From an uncultured Eubacteriales bacterium (lineage in GTDB: Bacteria > Bacillota > Clostridia > Christensenellales > Aristaeellaceae): 64,000 nucleotides of DNA. A program made the translations under genes and the position numbers. Positions 21,599-29,675 of this stretch are shown in pieces. Under the pieces are notes generated by a model. It ran no database searches, had not been told where the DNA came from, and saw only the letters and a program-made list of their open reading frames with translations. Each line of letters opens with the position of its first letter. Within the stretch, counting starts at the first letter, position 1. The DNA lies in assembly GCA_902790495.1 (NCBI GenBank), contig CADASK010000020.1, forward strand, positions 1 to 64,000, given 5' to 3'.

Positions 21599-22684
21599 TT
21601 ATTGCAGCAGCTTCGCGATGTCCTTGTAGGTGAAGAACACCATCAGCGCCAGGAGCAGCGCCATGCCCACCATGTTCACCATGGCCTCTCGCTTGGCGGG
21701 CAGGGGCTTGCGGCGAATCGCCTCCAGCACCAGGAACAGGAACCGCGAGCCGTCCAGGCCGGGGATCGGCAGCAGATTCATGATGCCCAGGTTGATGGAG
21801 ATAACCACCAGCAGGTTGAGGAAGGCCTCAAAGCCGCCCGCGCGCACCTCCTCGCTGACCAGGGACACCACGCCGATGGGGCCGCTGGTCTGATCCAGGC
21901 CCTCGCCCGTGGTCACCAGGGCGCGCAGGGCCCGCAGGATCGTGCCGCCGGCGTAGACGCAGTTGTCCCAGCTGTAGCGCAGGGCATCCCCGATGGACAC
22001 CGCAGTGCGCTCGGTGCCGATGACCCGGCCGCCGAGGGTCACGCCCACGCGGTAGCGGCCCAGCTCCTCATCGTAGAAGGGCGTCATCTCCAGGGTCAGC
22101 TCCTCGTCGCCGCGCTGCACGTCCAGCGCCAGCGGCGCGTCGCCCTCCTTCCACGCGGTGATGAGCGCCATCACCCCGTCCAGCGAAGCACCGCCGGCGG
22201 TCTCGCCGTTGACCCGCAGCAGCAGGTCGCCCTCCTGCAGGCCGCTCTCGGCCGCGGGGCCCTCGGCATCCACCGAGATGATGAAGGGCTGCACCTCCGT
22301 CGCCGTCTGCACGCCGCCGATGGCGAACCACAGGAAGAGCACCAGGAAGGCCAGCAGGAAGTTCATGCCGGGGCCCATCAGCACGGTCAGCATGCGCTTC
22401 CACACCGCCGCCTTGCCGAAGGCCCGGGGATCCTCCTGCTCCTTGCCCTCGATGTCGTCCTCGCCGTAGAAGGAGCAGAAGCCACCCAGAGGCAGGGCGC
22501 GCAGGGAGAAGACCGTGCCCGTCTTTTTCGACGTGCGGCTGATGAGCTTCGGCCCCATGCCGATGGCGTACTCGCGCACGGCGATGCCGCACAGGCGGGC
22601 TGTGATGAAGTGACCGAACTCGTGGATGGTGATGAGGATGCCCAGGAGTAGCAGGGCGATGAGCAGATAGAACAGTGTGGACAT
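21599..22684 (-). CDS. rseP: RIP metalloprotease (site-2 protease)
   Basis: The 361-residue M50 intramembrane protease cleaves single-pass membrane proteins such as anti-sigma factors or leftover signal peptides. HEFGH (His21-His25) in the first helix is the zinc motif, and the third ligand is in the LLPIPGLDGSRF motif near the C-terminus. A PDZ domain spans about 130-200 (AEGPAAESGLQEGDLLLRVNGE). The ATG at 22684 gives the usual N-terminal helix. It lies downstream of dxr and cdsA, the standard order of the cdsA-dxr-rseP cluster. Confidence 0.96.
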   Translation of the reverse strand: MSTLFYLLIALLLLGILITIHEFGHFITARLCGIAVREYAIGMGPKLISRTSKKTGTVFSLRALPLGGFCSFYGEDDIEGKEQEDPRAFGKAAVWKRMLTVLMGPGMNFLLAFLVLFLWFAIGGVQTATEVQPFIISVDAEGPAAESGLQEGDLLLRVNGETAGGASLDGVMALITAWKEGDAPLALDVQRGDEELTLEMTPFYDEELGRYRVGVTLGGRVIGTERTAVSIGDALRYSWDNCVYAGGTILRALRALVTTGEGLDQTSGPIGVVSLVSEEVRAGGFEAFLNLLVVISINLGIMNLLPIPGLDGSRFLFLVLEAIRRKPLPAKREAMVNMVGMALLLALMVFFTYKDIAKLLQ

Positions 22685-22759
22685 AAAGTGCCTTTCTTGG
22701 TGCAGAACCTTGCAGCTTCTTCGATTCGCTCTCTTATGCGCGCTTATCCGCTGCAAGGG

Positions 22760-22816
22760 TTCCGCGCCTGCGGGCGCGGGCAGGGGGCTTTGCGATCGCC
22801 CCCTGCACCCCTTCGC
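22760..22816 (+). repeat. Element A copy A10 (type example of the short form)
   Basis: 57 nt. H1 CCGCGCC-TGCG-GGCGCGG; H2 GCAGGGGGC-TTTGCGATC-GCCCCCTGC; tail ACCCCTTCGC. The tail CCCCT can pair with AGGGG of the H2 5' arm instead of the right arm. Confidence 0.9.
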
Positions 22817-22836
22817 GCCGCGTTTCTTCTTTCAGT

Positions 22837-23988
22837 TTAAAACAGGAGCATTCCTTCAGAAACCTTCTCACGCGCCAGCCGATCCGCGGCGTAGATATCC
22901 TCGAGGGTATCCGCGGGCAGGGCGGGCAGGTGCTCCAGGGCGTACTCCACCAGGCGCGTGATGCCTCCGAAGGGAATCTCCCCGCGCAGGAAGGCCGCGT
23001 TGGCCGCCTCGTTGGCCCCATTGAGCACGGTGCAGGCCGCGCCGCCTGCCTCCAGGCACTCCACCGCCAGCCGCAGCGCCGGGAAGCGCACGGGATCGCC
23101 CGGCTCGAAGGTCAGGGTGCCGATCCTGAACAGATCCAGCGGCTCGCAGCCGGTGGTCAGACGCTCCGGGTAAGCCATGGCGTACTGGATGGGCACGCGC
23201 ATGTCCGGCACGCCCAGCTGGGCCAGCACCGCCCCGTCGACAAACTCCACCGCGCTGTGCACAATGCTCTGGGGATGCACCACCACCTGGATGTCCCGCG
23301 GGGCCATGTCGAAGAGCCAGCGCACCTCCATGATCTCCAGCGCCTTGTTGAACATGCTGGCGGAGTCCACGGTGATCTTCGCGCCCATGCTCCAGTTGGG
23401 GTGCTTCAGCGCCTGCTCGCGGGTCGCACGGTCGATGGCGTCCTTCTCCCAGGTGCGGAAGGGGCCGCCCGAGGCCGTCAGCAGGATGCGCTTGGGCCGG
23501 TTCGGCGCCGCGCCCTGCAGGCACTGGAAGATGGCGCTGTGCTCGCTGTCCACGGGCAGCAGGGGCTTGCCGATACGCCGCGCCGCATCCGTCACCAGGT
23601 GGCCGCCCGTGACGAGGGCCTCCTTGTTGGCCAGCAGCACCTGACGGCCTGCGTTCAGCGCGGCCATGACGCCCTCCAGGCCGGCGATGCCCACCACGCT
23701 GACCAGCACCTCGTCGGCGCTGACCTCCGCCGCGGCCACGCGCAGGGCCTCGTGGCCCATCACGAAGCGGCAGAAGCGCAGATCCTCCGGGATCTCGCTC
23801 TCCGGGATCGGCTGGGTCAGGCCCGCCATCTCCGGGCGGAATTCGCGTACCTGCTCGAAGAGCAGCTCCTTGTTCGCGTGGGCCGTCAGGGCCGTGACGC
23901 GGAAGCGGTCAGGGTGCAGGCGCACCAGCGAGAGGGCTTGGGTGCCGATGGAACCGGTGGATCCGAGGATGGAGATGGTGGTGGTCAT
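22837..23988 (-). CDS. dxr: 1-deoxy-D-xylulose 5-phosphate reductoisomerase
   Basis: Dxr (IspC) is the committed step of the MEP isoprenoid pathway, converting DXP to MEP with NADPH and a divalent metal. The 383-residue protein begins TISILGSTGSIGTQAL, the NADPH-binding start. VDSEHSAIFQ, TASGGPFR, HPNWSMGAKITVDSA and a C-terminal NGANEAANAAFL segment are diagnostic. GGAGGTTACCTT lies upstream. It is transcribed with cdsA upstream and rseP downstream, although the cdsA-dxr gap is filled by repeats. Confidence 0.98.
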   Translation of the reverse strand: MTTTISILGSTGSIGTQALSLVRLHPDRFRVTALTAHANKELLFEQVREFRPEMAGLTQPIPESEIPEDLRFCRFVMGHEALRVAAAEVSADEVLVSVVGIAGLEGVMAALNAGRQVLLANKEALVTGGHLVTDAARRIGKPLLPVDSEHSAIFQCLQGAAPNRPKRILLTASGGPFRTWEKDAIDRATREQALKHPNWSMGAKITVDSASMFNKALEIMEVRWLFDMAPRDIQVVVHPQSIVHSAVEFVDGAVLAQLGVPDMRVPIQYAMAYPERLTTGCEPLDLFRIGTLTFEPGDPVRFPALRLAVECLEAGGAACTVLNGANEAANAAFLRGEIPFGGITRLVEYALEHLPALPADTLEDIYAADRLAREKVSEGMLLF

Positions 23989-24006
23989 AAGGTAACCTCC
24001 AGGAAA

Positions 24007-24061
24007 TTTCGCCGCCTGCGGGCAGCGATCAGAGGCTTTCCGATCGCCTCTGGACTCTTCG
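24007..24061 (+). repeat. Element A copy A11
   Basis: H2 AGAGGC/GCCTCT with loop TTTCCGATC; tail ACTCTTCGG. One H1 base differs (GGCAGC), and the outer H2 pair is lost (TC/GG). Confidence 0.8.
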
Positions 24062-24085
24062 GTCTACTTTTCTTTTACGCAAGGA

Positions 24086-24142
24086 TTTCGCGCCTGCGGG
24101 CGCGACCCGGGGGCTTTGCGATCGCCCCCGGGACCCCTTCGC
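24086..24142 (+). repeat. Element A copy A12
   Basis: H2 arms CCCGGGGGC/GCCCCCGGG; tail ACCCCTTCGC; H1 CGCGCC/GGGCGCG. Confidence 0.85.
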
Positions 24143-24230
24143 ATCGCCTTTTTAGGCAGCCATTTGCATAGGCAACTAAGGATTTCTATACGATTGTTGG
24201 CGCATGGTACCAAAAGCGTGTGCGGGGGGT

Positions 24231-24262
24231 CCGGGGGACACACGTCGCAACGTGTCCCCCGG
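24231..24262 (+). repeat. Inverted repeat of C type
   Basis: CCGGGGGACAC and GTGTCCCCCGG arms around ACGTCGCAAC. It resembles the GGGGAC-rich hairpin at 9490-9524. Confidence 0.55.
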
Positions 24263-24340
24263 TGTCCTTTGCTACTTTCCCACATGGGAAAGTAGATTTC
24301 AATCGTCTGTACAATGGAATTATTCTATAATAGCAGGGGA

Positions 24341-24395
24341 TTTCGCCGCCTGCGGGCGGCGACCAGAGGCTTTCCGATCGCCTCTGGACTCTTCG
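24341..24395 (+). repeat. Element A copy A13
   Basis: H1 GCCGCC/GGCGGC; H2 CCAGAGGC/GCCTCTGG with loop TTTCCGATC; tail ACTCTTCGG. Confidence 0.85.
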
Positions 24396-24410
24396 GGCAG
24401 CCTGTCTTTA

Positions 24411-24452
24411 CGCGACCCAGGGGCTTTGCGGTCGCCCTTTGGAAACCTTCGC
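24411..24452 (+). repeat. Element A copy A14, chimeric and lacking H1
   Basis: The left arm CCCAGGGGC does not pair with the right arm GCCCTTTGG. Its tail AAACCTTCGC matches the right-arm subtype. H1 is truncated to CGCGA. Confidence 0.8.
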
Positions 24453-24501
24453 CCCTAACATCCTCGCTAACAGATTAGAATGCAGATGTGAAAGTTTGTT
24501 G

Positions 24502-25317
24502 TCAGAACAGGATCGTCGCGCAGTACAGCACCACGCTCATAAACAGAATGCTGTCCAGCCTGTCCAGCATGCCCCCGTGCCCGGGGAACAGATTGGAATA
24601 ATCCTTGATCCCGCAGTGCCGCTTCACCAGCGAGGCGAACAGATCCCCCACCTGGCTCACCGCGCCGCCGAACACGCCCAAAAACACACACACGCCCCAG
24701 CTGGGCAGAATCGGCTGGGTCGTCGGGGCGCAGATGGCTCCGGCGATACCGCGCACGATCACCGCCGCCAGCAGGGAGCCCACCAGGCCCGCCAGCGCGC
24801 CGGAGATGGTCTTGTTCGGGCTGACGGGCGGGCACAGCTTGGGTCCGCCCACCTTGCTGCCCACGAAGAACGCCAGGGTGTCCCCCAGGATCGGCACCGC
24901 CAGCAGCAGCCCCAGCAGCGTCCGCTGCACGGAGAGGGGCTGCACCAGGCTCAGGGCGATGATGCACAGCCCGGGCAGCAGCACCGAAAACAGGGGCAGC
25001 ACGCTGACCAGCGCGTCGTAGAGCTTCGGCTCCCTGCGGAAAATGACACAGGTCACCGTGATAACGCACGCGGCCATCAGCACCGGGATGATCACCTTGT
25101 TGCCGCAGATCAGCGCCAGGGGCACGCTCACCGCCAGCGCGGTCCAGGTCGGCCAGGTGGTGACCTGATGGCCCGCGCTGCGCAGCGCCTTATACTCCTC
25201 GTAGAGGGCGACGCCGATGCACAGGATGCCGGCCACCGCCATCAGCGCGCCGCCGAAGTAGATCAGCACCAGGCCGAGGATCACCAGTATGGAACCGGTT
25301 GCCACACGTTGTGCCAA
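24502..25317 (-). CDS. cdsA: Phosphatidate cytidylyltransferase
   Basis: CdsA makes CDP-diacylglycerol from CTP and phosphatidic acid, the entry to phospholipid synthesis. The 271-residue protein has about seven hydrophobic helices and the C-terminal signature containing SPNKTISGA, then SLVKRHCGIKDYSNLFPGHGG and MLDRLDS (signature cited in parts; Lys-Asp-Tyr and Asp-Arg-Asp are the key residues). A TTG start at 25317 is preferred because AGAAGG lies about 10 nt upstream and the frame continues into element A15, which would add a false N-terminus. It is first in the cdsA-dxr-rseP group. Confidence 0.94.
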   Translation of the reverse strand: MAQRVATGSILVILGLVLIYFGGALMAVAGILCIGVALYEEYKALRSAGHQVTTWPTWTALAVSVPLALICGNKVIIPVLMAACVITVTCVIFRREPKLYDALVSVLPLFSVLLPGLCIIALSLVQPLSVQRTLLGLLLAVPILGDTLAFFVGSKVGGPKLCPPVSPNKTISGALAGLVGSLLAAVIVRGIAGAICAPTTQPILPSWGVCVFLGVFGGAVSQVGDLFASLVKRHCGIKDYSNLFPGHGGMLDRLDSILFMSVVLYCATILF

Positions 25318-25335
25318 GGAAGCACCTTCTTTCTG

Positions 25336-25457
25336 TTCCGCGCCTGCGGGCGCGGGCAGGGGACTTTGCGATCGGTCCGGGGCTGCCGCCCGCTCTCCGC
25401 TGAAAACGCCATAACATGGCGTTTTCCGGGCGCTCCGAGCCCCCTGCACCCCTTCGC
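25336..25457 (+). repeat. Element A copy A15, long form (type example)
   Basis: 122 nt. H1 is normal. The outer H2 GCAGGGG/CCCCTGC is kept (one base change, GGACTTT). The loop is replaced by a ~70-nt insert with GCCCG/CGGGC enclosing GAAAACGCC/GGCGTTTTC. Tail ACCCCTTCGC. Confidence 0.85.
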
Positions 25458-25492
25458 ATCGCACTTTAAAGTGTTCTGTAAGAGCCGCTTGT

Positions 25493-26254
25493 TTACTGCT
25501 GTTCCATCGCCCAGGGTTCGATGCGGCCGAAGATGCCGCCGTTTTCCCGGATGTACTGCTCCGGGTCGATGAAGGCGAAGCGCACCTGGTGCATCTCGCG
25601 GCGGGTCAGCGTCACGTGTAGCAGCTCCTCGCCGGCCAGGGTCGCGGTCACCTCCACCCGCAGCACGGGCAGCAGGGCCGTCAGATCCCGGGCGCAGCGC
25701 AGGGCCAGCCCGGCCAGGTAGTGCCGCGCCTCCGCCACGGTGCCCGCCAGCTGCTCTGGCAGGGCCTCGAAGGTGACGGCCAGGGTGTCCGCGTCCACCG
25801 CCTGCACCCGGAAGGTGTCCGTGTAGGGCTTCAGGTCGTCCAGCGGGCGGGCGGCCTTCATCACGTCGGTGTAGGCGCGGATGTCGCCGGAGAGCACCTG
25901 CTCGGCCTTCTCGTGGTAGACCTGCCACTGCTCCTCGGTCACCGAGCCGTCGGTGGGCATGGCCGAGGCCAGGGCGTCCGTCCAGTCCACGGTCTCGTCC
26001 GCCATCTTCCAGAATGCCTCGAAGGGCGGCTTGCTGTCCTTCGGGGGTGCGGCCTTTTCCGCTGCCTCCTGCCCGGGCGCGCCCTCCTGCGCGGGCTTCT
26101 CGCCCTTGGTCGGCAGATCCACCGTGCCGGAGGTCTTGTAAGCCGGCTTCACGGGTGCGGCGGCGGCCTTGGCGGCGTCGGTTCTCAGGGTGCCCCAGAG
26201 GTCGCCCACGATCTCATACAGGTTGTCCAGGGGATTCTTCTCGTTGTCCGCCAT
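25493..26254 (-). CDS. Unknown protein, partner of the Clp-like ATPase
   Basis: I do not recognise this 253-residue protein. Residues 1-30 are acidic/amphipathic. Residues about 30-75 form a Pro/Ala/Lys/Glu-rich, probably disordered linker. Residues about 76-253 look like a compact alpha/beta domain with many Asp, Glu and Trp residues (KPPFEAFWKMADETVDWTDA). No membrane segment, signal peptide, Cys cluster or nucleotide motif is visible. It starts 6 nt after the AAA+ gene stop, so the two are surely co-transcribed; an adaptor or substrate-presenting role for that ATPase is the simplest guess. Confidence 0.7.
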   Translation of the reverse strand: MADNEKNPLDNLYEIVGDLWGTLRTDAAKAAAAPVKPAYKTSGTVDLPTKGEKPAQEGAPGQEAAEKAAPPKDSKPPFEAFWKMADETVDWTDALASAMPTDGSVTEEQWQVYHEKAEQVLSGDIRAYTDVMKAARPLDDLKPYTDTFRVQAVDADTLAVTFEALPEQLAGTVAEARHYLAGLALRCARDLTALLPVLRVEVTATLAGEELLHVTLTRREMHQVRFAFIDPEQYIRENGGIFGRIEPWAMEQQ

Positions 26255-26260
26255 GGATCG

Positions 26261-28153
26261 TCAGCCCTCCTCTCCGTCGCGCTCGGCCCTGCAGCGCATG
26301 CTGGGCGGATTGGACGCGGTGTCAAAGTGCTCCACGGTCACGGCGGCGCGCTCCAGCACCTCGTTGTCGAAGAGCCAGCGGGAGAGCGGATTGATCAGCA
26401 GGCTCTCCACCTGGTTGCCGATGCCGCGGCCGCCATTGCTCAGGTCGCGCAGGGCTGCCTCCCGCAGCTCGTCGTAGGCCTCGTCGGTCACGGTGAGGCG
26501 GATGCGCTTCTGCTCCTCCAGGCGGCGGATGATCTTGTCCACCTGGGCCCGCAGGATGTGCTCGCCCGCGTCGCGGCGGATGTAGTCGAACACGACGATG
26601 TTCTCGCCGATGCGGTTGAGGATCTCGGGCCGCCCCAGCTCCAGCTTGAAGTAGTCCTCGATGCCCTGGCGCACCTTCGCCTGCACGGTGGGATAGTCCA
26701 TGTCCATGGTCACGTTGGCGTGGCGGTTACCCAGGGCGTCCTCCACATAGATGCCCAGGTTGCTGGTGAAGATGATGATGGTCTCCGAGAAATAGACCGT
26801 GTTGCCCTGGCCGTCGGTCATGCGGCCGTCCTCGAGGATCTGCAGGAACTTGTCCAGGATGGTGGCGTGGGCCTTCTCGATCTCGTCAAAGAGCAGGATG
26901 CAGAAGGGGTTCTTCTTGACGGCGTTGGTCAGCTGGCCGCCGGCCTCGTAGCCCACGTAGCCGGGAGGCGCGCCCATCAGCTTCTGGTCGGAGTGGCTCT
27001 GGCCGTACTCACTCATGTCGAAGCGCACGCAGGCGCTCTCGTCGCCGAAGAGCTTCTCGGCCAGGGCCTTGGCGGTCTCGGTCTTGCCCACGCCGGTGGG
27101 CCCGGCGTAGAAGAGCACGCCCTTGGGCTTGGCCGTGTTGGAGGAGGAGAGGCCGTTCATGCCCGTCACCGCGCGCTTGACCACGTCCAGTGTGCGCTCC
27201 AGGGCGGCGTCCTGGCCCTTGATGCGCTTCTCAAAGTCCTGCTTGGCTGTGCGCAGGCTTGCCATCGACAGGGTCTGCCACGGGTTTTCGCTGATGCCAT
27301 ACTTGTAGAGGTCGACCACCTTGTTCAGGTCGCGGATGGGCATGCACTCGCGCTTGCTCAGCCGCCGCAGGGCGTCCAGCTCGGTGAAGGTCATGCCCTC
27401 GGTCAGGGCCACGAACTTCTCCCGCAGCTTCTCCAGCTCGTCGGGATGCTCGCGGTAGTAGGGCATATCCGTGCGGTAGACCGCGCTGTCGAAGAAGGTC
27501 GGGAACGCGCGGCCGGAGATCAGCCGCTTGCGCTCCTCGCGGTCGGGAGCCTCGAGGGTGATGGTCTGGCTGACCGGGTTGTTCAGGTAGAACCACGCCG
27601 GCAGGTCGTTGACCTTGTTCACCAACAGGATCAGCAGGTTCTGCCGCCGGCCCATGGGCGTGCGCACCGTGGACGAGGACAGGGCCGCCTGCAGCAGCAG
27701 GTTGAAGCTGTTGACATCCGCCTGATCCATGCGGTCGGGCGTGGTGATGTAATGGCTGGCCAGCTCCAGCACGGTCACGGTGGCCGTCCTGTCCTGGGAC
27801 ATAGCCTTGCGGATCAGGTTCGGGGCGGTCTCCGCCTTGTTGCCCTTGAATTCCGCGGGGATGACGCCCTTGTCCGTCTTCGCGCCCACCGCCGCGGCGT
27901 AGCGCTGCAGCATGGACGGGTCGTAGGGGTTCATAAAACCCATCAGGTTGGAGTAGAACACGATCTCGCTCCAGCCGTTGTCCGCGAAATAGCCCATCAG
28001 GTACCGCGAGAGCGGGACCAGGCTGTCCTCGGGGATGGAGCCGGACACCGGGTAGCGGTACTGATCCAGCACGTTCCCCTCGAGGATCAGCAGCGGCTTG
28101 ATGGCGCTGAACAGCTCCAGTTCTCTATGCCACTTTGAAATCAACGCCTCCAT
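26261..28153 (-). CDS. Clp/ClpB-like AAA+ ATPase with degenerate N-terminal AAA-like half
   Basis: The 630-residue protein has one active AAA+ module of the Clp D2 type: Walker A GPTGVGKTE (351-359), pore loop GYVGYE (399-404), Walker B ILLFDEIEKAH (419-429), sensor-1 TSN, and sensor-2 region GGRGIGN. Residues 1-300 resemble a AAA fold without Walker A (TVTVLELASHY and NLLILLVNKVNDLP sit where Walker B and sensor 1 would be). There is no ClpP-docking loop (IGF/IGL) that I can see and no ClpB coiled-coil M domain. It probably remodels proteins or complexes rather than feeding ClpP. ATG 28153 follows GGGAGG; an in-frame extension upstream lacks a ribosome site. It has its own promoter. Confidence 0.85.
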   Translation of the reverse strand: MEALISKWHRELELFSAIKPLLILEGNVLDQYRYPVSGSIPEDSLVPLSRYLMGYFADNGWSEIVFYSNLMGFMNPYDPSMLQRYAAAVGAKTDKGVIPAEFKGNKAETAPNLIRKAMSQDRTATVTVLELASHYITTPDRMDQADVNSFNLLLQAALSSSTVRTPMGRRQNLLILLVNKVNDLPAWFYLNNPVSQTITLEAPDREERKRLISGRAFPTFFDSAVYRTDMPYYREHPDELEKLREKFVALTEGMTFTELDALRRLSKRECMPIRDLNKVVDLYKYGISENPWQTLSMASLRTAKQDFEKRIKGQDAALERTLDVVKRAVTGMNGLSSSNTAKPKGVLFYAGPTGVGKTETAKALAEKLFGDESACVRFDMSEYGQSHSDQKLMGAPPGYVGYEAGGQLTNAVKKNPFCILLFDEIEKAHATILDKFLQILEDGRMTDGQGNTVYFSETIIIFTSNLGIYVEDALGNRHANVTMDMDYPTVQAKVRQGIEDYFKLELGRPEILNRIGENIVVFDYIRRDAGEHILRAQVDKIIRRLEEQKRIRLTVTDEAYDELREAALRDLSNGGRGIGNQVESLLINPLSRWLFDNEVLERAAVTVEHFDTASNPPSMRCRAERDGEEG

Positions 28154-28215
28154 GGACGGATGCCTCCCTTTTCTTCCCTGCCGACCGCCATTCTCCCGGC
28201 GCACCGGCCTCCAGC

Positions 28216-28245
28216 ATTATAGCATAGAATGCAGGGTGTTGCCAA
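28216..28245 (-). promoter_or_regulatory. Promoter of the AAA+ two-gene unit
   Basis: Minus strand TTGGCA (28245-28240), 18 bp, TATAAT (28221-28216) with an extended TGC before it. The ATG is about 60 nt downstream. Confidence 0.65.
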
Positions 28246-28291
28246 CCCGCGGCGCAAGAAGTACCAAGGATTACGCATCAAAACGCTGCGA

Positions 28292-28413
28292 GCGAAGGGG
28301 TGCAGGGGGCTCGGAGCGCCCGGAAAACTCCGTGTTATGGAGTTTTCAGCGGAGAGCGGGCGGCAGCCCCGGACCGATCGCAAAGCCCCCTGCCCGCGCC
28401 CGCAGGCGCGGAA
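28292..28413 (-). repeat. Element A copy A16, long form (reverse)
   Basis: Inner stem GAAAACTCC/GGAGTTTTC differs from the GAAAACGCC/GGCGTTTTC of other copies by a compensated pair. The outer H2 GCAGGGGGCT/AGCCCCCTGC-type arms and H1 are intact. Confidence 0.85.
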
Positions 28414-28518
28414 TCTCTGCATGCATCAAGTATGCTTCTCCGAGAAGAGTATAAAGCCGATTCATTCTCTTATCCAGCATATGGGATGTATTCTTTTTGT
28501 ATCTTCCTTTCCACGCGC

Positions 28519-28547
28519 TTGACAGCCCCCGGGCGCTGCGATAAGAT
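28519..28547 (+). promoter_or_regulatory. Promoter of the ABC importer operon
   Basis: TTGACA (28519-28524), 17 bp, TAAGAT (28542-28547). Confidence 0.75.
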
Positions 28548-28599
28548 TTTTGCATGGGTGCGGCGCCGCCGCATCGATCTGATGAAGGAGGAACCACTT

Positions 28600-29574
28600 A
28601 TGAAAAAATGGATCGCGCTCCTGTGTGCCTGCGCGCTGGTGCTGAGCAGCGTCTCCGTGCTGGCGGAGGGTAAGACCTACAACGTCGGCATCCTGCAGCT
28701 GGTGCAGCACGCAGCCCTCGACGCCGCGACCAAGGGCTTCCAGGAGACCCTGCAGTCCAAGCTGGAGGCCAACGGCGACACCGTCGTGTTTGATTATCAG
28801 AACGCCTCCGGCGACACGGCGAGCTGCTCCACCATTGCCATCGGCTTTGTGAACAACGATTATGACCTGATCATGGCCAACGCCACGCCGGCCCTGCAGG
28901 CCTGCGTCTCCGCCACGGACACCATCCCGATCCTGGGCACCTCCGTGACCGACTACGCCACCGCTCTGGCCGATCCCGAGATGGACGCCAGCGTCGGCAC
29001 CGGCATGAACGCCAGCGGCGCCTCCGACGGCGTGAACGCCCAGCTCTATGTGGACATGGTGCTGGAGCTGGTGCCCGAGGTGAAGAACGTCTCCATCGTG
29101 TACTGCTCCGCGGAGGCCAACTCCGTGCTGCAGTCCGACCAGTTCATCGCCGCCATGGCCCAGACCAACCCCGATGTGAAGTGCACGGTCTACACCTTCG
29201 CCGACTCCAACGACATCCAGGCCGTGGTGACCGCCGCCGCCGATGAGGCCGACGCCTTCTACATCCCCACCGACAACACCGCTGCCTCCAACATGACCAT
29301 CATCGCCAACATCACCATGCCCCAGGGCGTGCCGGTGATCTGCGGCGAGGAGAACATGATGGCCGCCGGCGGCCTGGCCACCGTCTCCATCAGCTACTAC
29401 GACATCGGCGCGCTGGCCGGCGCTCAGGCCTATGAGATCCTGGCCAACGGCGCGGACGTCGCCGCGATGCCCATCGCCTACTCCGCCAACCCCGTGAAGG
29501 AATACAACCCCGACTACGCCGCGGCCATCGGGTTTGAGATTCCCGAGGGCTACAACGCCTTCACGGCACCGTGA
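28600..29574 (+). CDS. ABC importer substrate-binding protein (ABC_sub_bind family)
   Basis: The 324-residue exported protein has a signal peptide (about 1-22, ending VLA). The mature part is a periplasmic-binding-protein fold of the TrpX/YtrF-like ABC_sub_bind family: TYNVGILQLVQHAALD at the start, ASGDTASCSTIA, and IPTDNTAASNMTII and GEENMMAAGGLATVS later. No lipobox Cys is seen, so anchoring is unclear. AAGGAGG at 28585-28591 supports ATG 28600. The permease and ATPase follow. Homologues include the streptococcal tryptophan importer TrpXYZ; the substrate is unproven, and no T-box or other tryptophan signal precedes it. Confidence 0.88.
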   Translation: MKKWIALLCACALVLSSVSVLAEGKTYNVGILQLVQHAALDAATKGFQETLQSKLEANGDTVVFDYQNASGDTASCSTIAIGFVNNDYDLIMANATPALQACVSATDTIPILGTSVTDYATALADPEMDASVGTGMNASGASDGVNAQLYVDMVLELVPEVKNVSIVYCSAEANSVLQSDQFIAAMAQTNPDVKCTVYTFADSNDIQAVVTAAADEADAFYIPTDNTAASNMTIIANITMPQGVPVICGEENMMAAGGLATVSISYYDIGALAGAQAYEILANGADVAAMPIAYSANPVKEYNPDYAAAIGFEIPEGYNAFTAP

Positions 29575-29596
29575 CGCTTGCCCCTGACGGCAAAAC

Positions 29597-29632
29597 CCCG
29601 GCAATGGCATCGTTCCCTTGCCGGGATTTTTC
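29597..29632 (+). terminator. Hairpin terminator after the binding-protein gene
   Basis: CCCGGCAA/TTGCCGGG stem, then ATTTTT. It probably gives extra binding-protein mRNA relative to the permease and ATPase. Confidence 0.8.
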
Positions 29633-29675
29633 CTTATCTTGCTCCCCTTAAGAATCGCCTGCACAAACGGTGCAT

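Larger units (their letters stand above)
23989..24501. other. 513-nt intergenic region packed with repeats between dxr and cdsA
   Basis: It contains four element A copies (A11-A14), a C-type inverted repeat (24231-24262) and a second perfect hairpin CTACTTTCCC/GGGAAAGTAG at about 24272-24295. No gene was found. Because cdsA and dxr normally form one operon, these repeats sit inside a transcription unit, or have split it. Confidence 0.75.
28154..28599. other. 446-nt divergent intergenic region
   Basis: It holds the AAA+ promoter (28216-28245), long element A16 in reverse, and the ABC-importer promoter (28519-28547). About 100 AT-richer bases (28414-28518) contain nothing I can name. Confidence 0.7.

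Noticed and set aside
28414..28599. T-box or tryptophan-responsive leader before the ABC importer
   Set aside because: No T-box motif (AGGGTGGNACCGCG) or antiterminator structure; a normal promoter lies 50-80 nt before the gene.
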